A stretch of 35,128 bases of DNA. Source: JAKFWF01 sp031374115. GTDB taxonomy: Bacteria; Pseudomonadota; Alphaproteobacteria; Rhizobiales; Hyphomicrobiaceae. The notes beneath the pieces are model-generated. The model did not search any database, was not told the DNA's origin, and was given only the letters and a program-made list of their open reading frames with translations. This document shows, one piece after another, positions 29,304 to 35,128 of the stretch (position 1 is its first letter; every line of letters starts with the position of its first letter). The position numbers and the translations under genes were made by a program. The stretch lies in NCBI GenBank assembly GCA_031374115.1, contig JANMNO010000060.1:1-35128 (forward strand), given 5' to 3'.

Positions 29304-30335
29304 ATGGCCAAGCACGAGCTCTTTCCAACCACCGTCGCCGGCAGCTTGCCGAAACCGAGCTGGCTCGCCGAACCAGAGAAACTGTGGCCCGCCTGGCGAT
29401 CGTCGGGCGCTGAACTTGCCGCTGCCAAGCGCGATGCAGCGCTGATCTGGCTCAAGGAGCAGGAGGACGCCGGCATCGATATCGTGTCCGATGGCGAGCA
29501 GTTCCGCATTCATTTCGTGCACGGGTTCCTAGAGCATCTGGGTGGCATCGATTGGGCGAAGAAGACGATCATGGGAATTCGCAATAATCGCTATGACGCG
29601 GAAGTGCCAACCGTCACCGGTCCGATTACCCGCAGCGGGTCTGTGCAGACAGATGATGTCCGCTTCACCCGCGCCCACACGACGCGCAAACTGAAGTTCA
29701 CGCTGCCGGGTCCGATGACGATTTGCGACACCATCGCCGATGCGCACTATGGGCGGCGCGCCGACATGGCGATGGCGTTCGCGAAAGTACTCAACGATGA
29801 GGCACGCGAGATCGAAGCGCTCGGCGCCGACGTCATCCAATTCGACGAGCCCGCATTCAACGTGTTCACCGACGATGTGAAGGAATGGGGCGTTGCCGCT
29901 CTCGAAGCGGCAGCTGCCGGCCTCAAGTGCCAGACCGCCGTTCACATCTGCTACGGCTACGGTATCGAGGCGAATAACAAGTGGAAGGAGACGCTGGGGT
30001 CCGAGTGGCGGCAGTACGACGAAATATTCCCCGCTCTGAATAGCAGCCGCATCAATCAGGTCTCGCTCGAATGTCAAGGGTCGCGGGTGCCGATCTCCCT
30101 GATCCGCCTCCTCAAGGACAAGACCATCCTTGTCGGCTCCATCGACGTCGCCAATCGCGCTGTCGAAACACCGGAAGCGGTCGCAGCGATCCTGACGGAG
30201 GCGTTGAAATATGCCGATGCCGAGCGCATCCAAGCCTGCACCAATTGCGGCTTGGCGCCGCTCCCGCGCGATGTCGCCACCGGCAAGCTCCGGGCGTTGG
30301 GCGCTGGCGCTGACCTCATGCGCTCGAAAGTATAG
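29304..30335 (+). CDS. MetE-core cobalamin-independent methyltransferase-like protein
   Basis: The 343-residue single-domain protein is related to the C-terminal half of MetE. The N-terminal TTVAGSLPKPSWLAEPEK and DIVSDGEQFRIHFV resemble the family start. QFDEPAFNVF, the zinc ligands in VHICYGYG (His-x-Cys) and QACTNCGLAPL (Cys), and a Glu (INQVSLECQ) complete the site that binds the thiol substrate. It lacks the N-terminal half of full-length MetE, as do the core methionine synthases that use a different methyl donor. An ideal AGGAGGTAA precedes ATG 29304. The true methyl donor is unknown. Confidence 0.87.
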   Translation: MAKHELFPTTVAGSLPKPSWLAEPEKLWPAWRSSGAELAAAKRDAALIWLKEQEDAGIDIVSDGEQFRIHFVHGFLEHLGGIDWAKKTIMGIRNNRYDAEVPTVTGPITRSGSVQTDDVRFTRAHTTRKLKFTLPGPMTICDTIADAHYGRRADMAMAFAKVLNDEAREIEALGADVIQFDEPAFNVFTDDVKEWGVAALEAAAAGLKCQTAVHICYGYGIEANNKWKETLGSEWRQYDEIFPALNSSRINQVSLECQGSRVPISLIRLLKDKTILVGSIDVANRAVETPEAVAAILTEALKYADAERIQACTNCGLAPLPRDVATGKLRALGAGADLMRSKV

Positions 30336-30371
30336 GCTCAACCGGTTCTCGCCCAAGCTGTCGAGTGCAAA

Positions 30372-30827
30372 TTACTTCTCGAGCGTGCGAACGTAGGCGA
30401 CGATTTTCAGCATCTCGTCTTGGCTGACTTCGCGCGCAGAGAACGGCTGCATCGCGCCTTTCGCACCACCATAGATGATCGCGAACATGCCCGGGTCACT
30501 GGCGGTTTGCGGGTAGGCGAAGTCCTTGCCAATTAGCGGCGGGCCCATGCGTCCAGAGCCGTCTGCGTTGTGGCAGGCCTGACACCAGGTCTCGTACTGC
30601 TCTTTGCCTTCTTTCAAGGCTTTTTCATTTCCGCGATACTGATTGAGACCGGTCGCCTTGAACTCCTTGAGCGCCGGTGTTTCGACTTCGCCAGGCTTCA
30701 ACGGAAATTCCATTTTCGAACCGTCGAACGGTGACTTGAAATCGGCGATGCTTGCAACTGCGGCTGTGACGATCAAGCAAGACCAAGCAAAAGCTGTGAC
30801 AGCCGGGGACATTCTTCGACCGGGCAT
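30372..30827 (-). CDS. Class I cytochrome c, probable partner of the PQQ dehydrogenase
   Basis: The 151-residue periplasmic cytochrome has a signal peptide (TAFAWSCLIVTAAVASI) and one haem site, WCQACHNADGSGRMGPPLIG, with a candidate axial Met in KGAMQPFS. The haem surroundings resemble the cytochromes that accept electrons from PQQ-linked dehydrogenases (XoxG/cL group). It begins 69 bp after the PQQ enzyme stop on the same strand and so is probably co-transcribed with it. The 3' end lies 36 bp from the convergent methyltransferase gene. Confidence 0.9.
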   Translation of the reverse strand: MPGRRMSPAVTAFAWSCLIVTAAVASIADFKSPFDGSKMEFPLKPGEVETPALKEFKATGLNQYRGNEKALKEGKEQYETWCQACHNADGSGRMGPPLIGKDFAYPQTASDPGMFAIIYGGAKGAMQPFSAREVSQDEMLKIVAYVRTLEK

Positions 30828-30896
30828 GTTTCCAACTCGTTTTTACGACGCCGGGGACGGATGCCAGCGCTGCCGGCATCCGCGGTTATCGCAGCC

Positions 30897-32309
30897 TCAG
30901 TTGGCCTTCGCCACCTCTGCACCCGCCGGCACTTTGTCGGCTGGCATGATGCGCCACAGCGATCCCGGAGGATTGGCATTCGGGCCCCTGTCTTCCGTGT
31001 AGAAGCACACGCAATTGGTCGCGAGCACGAAGCCGTCTTCATCGACGTTGCCAGCCGTGAACTGCAGCGACGTCTGCATCAGCTCCTGCAGCTGCCACTT
31101 CTTTTCGCCGGCATCCCAGCCCGTCGCAAACAATCGGCCAGAACACCAGTCACCGGCGAGATAGAGCTTTTCCATGCCGCCGTAATTGGCGACGCCCAGA
31201 CCTTGCACCGAACATCCCCAACCGTCCTTCGACTTGGGTCCGCCCGGATAAGGTTCCTGATGTGGGTATTCCGCGATCGGCAGCACGCCGACGATCGGGC
31301 ACTTTTCTCCGGGGCCCGTCGTTGGATGGCAGTGCGAGCCCTGATTGTGTTTCCATCCGTAGTTCTCGCCACCTTTCGATGCGGCCGGCTGCCAGTTGAT
31401 CTCTTCCCAATGGTTCTGCCCGACGTCGGCGATGAACAGGTCGCCCGACTTTTTATCGAAGTGGAACATGTAGGGATTGCGCAAACCATAGGCCCAGATC
31501 TCCGGGCGCGAGCCGATCTTGATTTGCGAGAAGCCCTGCTCGGTTATGCCGAAGAGCGACATCAGCTGAGGCTTGTCGGCCTTGGCGAACGGATTGTCCT
31601 TGGGCACGGCATAAGCGACGTCGTCGGCGGTATCGACATCGATGCGCAGCAACTTGCCCCAATGAACATCCAGGCGCTGACCGGCGTCGAGCGGGTCGCC
31701 TTCCCATCCGGCATCACCTTTGCCGATATAGAGCTTGCCGTCGGGCCCGAACGCGATCATGCCGCCGTAATGGTTGTAGTAGGGCTGCGGAATGTTCATC
31801 AGCACCTTGGCGCTCTTGACCAGTTGCTCCTTGACGATCCGATTGGGGCTTGCCTGATCGACGGTGAACCTGACGACCATAGAAGCACCGTTGAAGGGGA
31901 GCGACGCGTAATGGACGAATACGTGGCCATTCTCCTTGAACTTCGGGTGCGGTGCGATCGACCATAATCCCTGCTCGACAAATCCTGTCTGCACATCGGA
32001 GCCGAGCGGATTGAAGTTGGTCAAATCCAAAAACGGCTCGGGCTGCATCTTGCCATCCTTGGCGACGATGCGAACGCGTCCCGCGCGTTCCGTCACGAAT
32101 ATACGGCCGGTACCGTCGTTGGCGGCCGTGACGCCGGTCGGATCGCGAAGTCCGTCGGCGACCTTCACCAAGGCCAGCTTGGGTACGCCGGGAACTTTGC
32201 CCCCGGGTTTGGCGACTTCTGCAGGTGAGGCGGGTAGTTGCTGGGCGATGCTCGTAGAGGCGACGAGGGCACTCACGGCCATGGTCGCAGCGATGACTTG
32301 TATCTTCAT
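30897..32309 (-). CDS. PQQ-dependent sugar dehydrogenase family protein (soluble glucose-dehydrogenase fold)
   Basis: The 470-residue protein has a signal peptide (residues 1-22, ending SIAQQ) and the GSDH beta-propeller: GLRDPTGVTA, GRIFVTERAGRVRIV, YYNHYGGMIAFGPDGKLYIG then KGDAG, EIWAYGLRNPYMFHFD, FIADVGQNHWEEINW and GENYGWK. These match the calcium- and PQQ-binding segments of the Acinetobacter enzyme, with NHYGG in place of the usual NHNGG. Cysteines in the last third (HCHPTTGPGEKC, WGCS, DWCSG, TNCVC) may form disulfides. It should oxidise a sugar or alcohol in the periplasm and pass electrons to the following cytochrome c. Substrate unknown. ATG 32309 follows GGGAG. Confidence 0.9.
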   Translation of the reverse strand: MKIQVIAATMAVSALVASTSIAQQLPASPAEVAKPGGKVPGVPKLALVKVADGLRDPTGVTAANDGTGRIFVTERAGRVRIVAKDGKMQPEPFLDLTNFNPLGSDVQTGFVEQGLWSIAPHPKFKENGHVFVHYASLPFNGASMVVRFTVDQASPNRIVKEQLVKSAKVLMNIPQPYYNHYGGMIAFGPDGKLYIGKGDAGWEGDPLDAGQRLDVHWGKLLRIDVDTADDVAYAVPKDNPFAKADKPQLMSLFGITEQGFSQIKIGSRPEIWAYGLRNPYMFHFDKKSGDLFIADVGQNHWEEINWQPAASKGGENYGWKHNQGSHCHPTTGPGEKCPIVGVLPIAEYPHQEPYPGGPKSKDGWGCSVQGLGVANYGGMEKLYLAGDWCSGRLFATGWDAGEKKWQLQELMQTSLQFTAGNVDEDGFVLATNCVCFYTEDRGPNANPPGSLWRIMPADKVPAGAEVAKAN

Positions 32310-32707
32310 CAAGTGACACTCCCTAGGCTACATCCGGCACGCCGACCTGGATCCCCGCTTCAAGACGCATGCCTGCCGGCAAAGCTATGCCTCGAAAATC
32401 GCCAGCGCAAGGTTTTGTCGAAGTGCAATTTTTGCGGCGGCATGGAATGCCGAGGCGGAATCGTTCGCATAGCAAAATCCGCCTTTCCTGGCGGGTCACG
32501 CGTCGGATAGAGGTACGAGATCCGACACTTTTGTGCATCATCCGTAACTGTCGGATCCCCTCGAGGGGCCTCCCAAAAGGTCGCTCGCGAAGTGCTCTGT
32601 CCGACCAACGAAGCGGTTGCGTTCAATAGGCGCAAAGTTATCCACGGTCTCTCAACGCAGCGTATACTCACCCTCGAAGTTGAACACAGGAGAGGGAGAT
32701 CGCGTTA
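32310..32707. promoter_or_regulatory. Divergent promoter region between the PQQ dehydrogenase and the ABC permeases
   Basis: This 398-bp region has no supported gene. GTCGGA or its complement TCCGAC occurs four times within about 105 bp (32502, 32521, 32550, 32600), three of them as GTCGGAT/ATCCGAC. A 12-bp palindrome CCCCTCGAGGGG lies at 32557-32568. A strong GGAGAGGGAG site precedes the permease ATG. I see no confident promoter boxes. Confidence 0.5.
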
Positions 32708-33628
32708 ATGCTGAATTTCGTCATGCGCCGGCTTGCATCGACCGTCCCGACCTTGTTCCTGGTCATTACCATTGCCTTCTTTTTGATCCGGCTCGCGCCC
32801 GGCGGCCCGTTCGATCTCGAGCAGCCGCTCGAAGCGAAGGTGATGGAGAATTTGCGCCGGATCTATCAGCTCGATCAACCGCTGTGGAAACAGTACGCAT
32901 CGTATCTCGGCGCGCTTGTGACCGGCGATCTGGGACCGTCGTTCTACTATCGTGATTTCTCAGTGGCCGACCTGTTCGCAAAAGCGCTGCCTATCTCGAT
33001 CCGGCTTGGCGCGACGGCGCTGCTGCTCGCGCTCGGGATCGGCCTTGCGCTCGGCTCGATCGCGGCGATGCGGCAAAACAGCATCGTCGACAACATGGTG
33101 GTTGGTATCGCGACGTTTGGCCTGACGGTGCCGACGTTCGTTACCGCCCCGTTGCTGCAGATTATCCTTGGGTTGTGGCTGAAGTTACTGCCGGTCGGCG
33201 GCTGGAACGACGGCGCACTATCCAACACGGTTCTACCCATCGTCGTCCTGGCACTGCCGCAGATCGCGGTGATCGCACGGCTGACACGAGCGGCGATGAT
33301 CGAGGCATTGCGCGCGCCGCACATTCGCACTTTGCGCGCGCAAGGTCTGGGCCTGCAAACCATCTTGGCGCATGCGCTGCGCAGCGCCAGCCTACCGGTG
33401 GTTTCGTATTTAGGGCCGGCCGCTGCCGCGCTGTTGACCGGCTCGATCGTGGTCGAGACGATCTTCGGCATTCCCGGTGTCGGCCGCTATTTCATCGAGG
33501 GCGCACTCAATCGCGACTACACGCTGGTGATGGGCACCGTCGTGCTGGTCGCCGTATTCGTGATCCTGTTCAACCTGGCGGCCGACATTGTCTACGCGAT
33601 CCTCGATCCGCGGGTTCGCTATGAGTGA
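32708..33628 (+). CDS. ABC transporter permease, DppB/OppB type
   Basis: The 306-residue six-span permease begins MLNFVMRRLASTVPTLFLVI, the conserved start of dipeptide/oligopeptide-type inner-membrane subunits, followed by FFLIRLAPGGPFD. The EAA-type loop lies around residues 200-225 (AQGLGLQTILAHALRSASLP), and the C-terminus has VVETIFGIPGVGRYFIEGAL, a family hallmark. It pairs with the next gene, which overlaps its stop by 8 bp. Such systems import peptides, nickel, opines or sugars; the solute is not readable from the permease. Confidence 0.93.
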   Translation: MLNFVMRRLASTVPTLFLVITIAFFLIRLAPGGPFDLEQPLEAKVMENLRRIYQLDQPLWKQYASYLGALVTGDLGPSFYYRDFSVADLFAKALPISIRLGATALLLALGIGLALGSIAAMRQNSIVDNMVVGIATFGLTVPTFVTAPLLQIILGLWLKLLPVGGWNDGALSNTVLPIVVLALPQIAVIARLTRAAMIEALRAPHIRTLRAQGLGLQTILAHALRSASLPVVSYLGPAAAALLTGSIVVETIFGIPGVGRYFIEGALNRDYTLVMGTVVLVAVFVILFNLAADIVYAILDPRVRYE

Positions 33629-34730
33629 TGCGATCTCGCTTCACGCACCCGCTCGCTCGCTCTGGGCCGATGCGCGCGCGAGGTTGTTTGCCAACCGTGC
33701 CGCTGTCGGCGGTATCGTCATGCTCGCACTCGTCACGCTGGCGTCGATCGTCGGGCCGATGTTTTCGCCAAACGCCCACGACAGGGTGTACAGCGAATAC
33801 GTCGGCGTACCGGCGCGGCTCGGCTTGTACCCTGCATCCGGCATGATCGAGCCGGCGGCGGCGCGCGTCGCATCCCGAATGCGCGCGAAAGTCGAGGGCA
33901 TTGCCGAGCAAGGCGATCGCGTCGAGATCACCCTGACGTCGACGCGGGCGATCGACGACCGTGCGCTTGCAGGTTTCGAACGATCGGACATATTCGGCAA
34001 GGCAAGTGTGACAGAGCGGCGCGCGAACGGCGTGGTCGTATCGGTGCCGATCAAGCGCCAGCGATTCCTGTTCGGCACCGACCAGAACGGCCGCGATCTA
34101 TTCACGCGCACCCTCTATGCCGGCCGGATTTCGCTTGCGATCGGATTACTGGCATCGGGCGTGGCGCTGATCATCGGGGTGATCTACGGCGCGGTCGCTG
34201 GATATGTCGGCGGGCGCATCGACGATGCGATGATGCGCGTCGTCGATATTCTGTATGCGCTCCCCTTCATCTTTTTCGTGATCATGCTGGTGGTGTTTTT
34301 CGGTCGCAATTTCATCCTTATGTTTTTGGCGGTCGGCGCGATCGAATGGCTCGACATGGCCCGCATCGTTCGCGGACAGACATTATCGATCAAGCGGCAG
34401 GAGTACGTCGCGGCAGCCGAGGCGCTTGGCGTTGGCCCCGTCGGGATTTTGCGCCGTCACATCATCCCGAATACGCTCGGGCCGGTGACCGTCTACGTGA
34501 CGTTGCTGGTGCCGAAAGTGATCCTGCTGGAAAGCTTCTTGTCGTTCCTGGGGCTTGGCGTGCAGGAACCGATGACGAGTTGGGGCGTGCTGATCGCGGA
34601 AGGTGCACGCAGCATCCAGAGCGATCCCGGCCGGCTGCTGTTTCCGGCGGCGTTCCTGACCGTGACGTTGTTCGCGCTGAACTTCATCGGCGATGGCCTG
34701 CGCGATGCCCTGGACCCGAAGGACCGCTAA
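33621..34730 (+). CDS. ABC transporter permease, DppC/OppC type, with enlarged periplasmic loop
   Basis: The 369-residue permease has one N-terminal span (AAVGGIVMLALVTLASIVGP), then the conserved FGTDQNGRDLFTRTLYAGRI and five more spans with the EAA-type loop AAEALGVGPVGILRRHIIPN. The C-terminal motif LESFLSFLGLGVQEP is typical. Between the first span and GTDQNGRD lie about 95 residues, some 50 more than in the standard protein; that extra part is charged and strand-rich (GDRVEITLTSTRAIDDRALA) and should face the periplasm. ATG 33621 overlaps dppB by 8 bp. No ATPase or binding-protein gene follows: a convergent gene begins immediately. Confidence 0.93.
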   Translation: MSDAISLHAPARSLWADARARLFANRAAVGGIVMLALVTLASIVGPMFSPNAHDRVYSEYVGVPARLGLYPASGMIEPAAARVASRMRAKVEGIAEQGDRVEITLTSTRAIDDRALAGFERSDIFGKASVTERRANGVVVSVPIKRQRFLFGTDQNGRDLFTRTLYAGRISLAIGLLASGVALIIGVIYGAVAGYVGGRIDDAMMRVVDILYALPFIFFVIMLVVFFGRNFILMFLAVGAIEWLDMARIVRGQTLSIKRQEYVAAAEALGVGPVGILRRHIIPNTLGPVTVYVTLLVPKVILLESFLSFLGLGVQEPMTSWGVLIAEGARSIQSDPGRLLFPAAFLTVTLFALNFIGDGLRDALDPKDR

Positions 34731-35128
34731 TTAGCCCCGTGCCAAACCGCGATCTGGCGGCGATGGATGAAGCGGCGGCGCTCGCCGGGCCGCGTCACCG
34801 GGGCATCGAAGGGTAGGCGCCGGCACACCTTCAACAACGCGGCGGCCCGCGGGCTGACCATTCCCTCGAACTTAGCGCGGGCAAAATGTGGCCCGATCAT
34901 CGTCAGCAGGCGCTGCAATTCCGGTTCCCGAATATGCAGCGAATGAAGATGGGCCAGCGTGTTGATCAGATAGTCGAGGTTTGCTCCGGAGATGCCCTTG
35001 GCGCCTCTGATCAACGCTGCCTGAACGCGCAGTGGTAGCGGCCCGGTGTAGCTTGGATGCGAGCGCTCGACGATGTAGGCCTGCGCAAATACCTCGCGGC
35101 GTTCCGCCTCGTGCAGCGTGATCGGCAA
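34727..35128 (-). CDS. ChaC-like gamma-glutamylcyclotransferase, C-terminal part (cut by window edge)
   Basis: The last 133 residues of a minus-strand gene whose start lies beyond 35128. ITLHEAERREVFAQAYIVER, then SHPSYTGPLPLRVQAALIRG and AKGISGANLDYLINTLAHLH are typical of the ChaC family, which cleaves the gamma-glutamyl bond of glutathione to give 5-oxoproline and Cys-Gly. The catalytic glutamate lies in the missing N-terminal half. The 3' end overlaps the permease stop region by 4 bp. The tail beyond the ChaC domain (RRLPFDAPVTRPGERRRFIH) is basic and not obviously conserved. Confidence 0.85.
   Translation of the reverse strand: MPITLHEAERREVFAQAYIVERSHPSYTGPLPLRVQAALIRGAKGISGANLDYLINTLAHLHSLHIREPELQRLLTMIGPHFARAKFEGMVSPRAAALLKVCRRLPFDAPVTRPGERRRFIHRRQIAVWHGAN

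Noticed and set aside
1..35128. CRISPR arrays, insertion sequences or phage genes
   Set aside because: No regularly spaced repeats, transposase, integrase or phage structural motifs were recognised in the translated sequence.

Overview
The window reads as chromosomal DNA of an alphaproteobacterium of the order Hyphomicrobiales, probably in or near Bradyrhizobiaceae/Xanthobacteraceae. The grounds are GC-rich coding sequence, a complete napEDABC periplasmic nitrate reductase cluster in the usual order, several tripartite (TRAP) and ABC transporters, PQQ and cytochrome c oxidative enzymes, and small proteins typical of this group. This placement is my inference from gene content; no database search was possible.

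Layout. 1-4.4 kb is patchy: a CAU tRNA, a vapBC-like toxin-antitoxin pair with a perfect 28-bp palindrome at its promoter, remnants of other genes, a phytase-like esterase domain protein, a CYTH-domain protein, a frame-broken pyridoxamine-phosphate-oxidase-like pseudogene and a small secreted protein. 4.7-9.0 kb (minus strand) is napEDABC, which moves electrons from quinol through NapC and NapB to the molybdenum enzyme NapA. 9.2-12.8 kb (minus) is a TRAP transporter (periplasmic binding protein, small and large membrane subunits) with a strong hairpin between the binding-protein gene and the membrane-subunit genes.

13.1-16.9 kb (plus) holds a glyoxalase-fold protein translationally coupled to a family-5 solute-binding protein that lacks a signal peptide, then a zinc-independent medium-chain reductase and an exported ankyrin-repeat protein. 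17.0-23.1 kb is a catabolic group: an enolase-superfamily dehydratase (minus), a GMC oxidoreductase and a DadA/PuuB-type FAD oxidase (plus, probable operon), and glycerol-3-phosphate dehydrogenase glpD (minus) with a palindromic operator candidate.

23.4-29.2 kb holds a cysteine-rich small protein, a 68-residue protein coupled to an ELM1-family protein, a ketoacyl synthase/acyl carrier protein pair (minus), and divergently an acyl-CoA ligase overlapping a MerR/LiuR-type regulator. 29.3-35.1 kb has a MetE-core methyltransferase, a cytochrome c beside a PQQ-dependent sugar-dehydrogenase-like enzyme (minus), two peptide-type ABC permeases without a local ATPase or binding protein (plus), and the 3' part of a ChaC-like gamma-glutamylcyclotransferase running off the right edge.

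I did not find a clear phage, insertion sequence, CRISPR array or defence island. The most unusual items are the signal-less solute-binding protein coupled to a glyoxalase-fold protein, the toxin-antitoxin pair bracketed by a 23-bp direct repeat, the doubly frameshifted oxidase gene, and several palindromic or repeated operator candidates in the divergent promoter regions.
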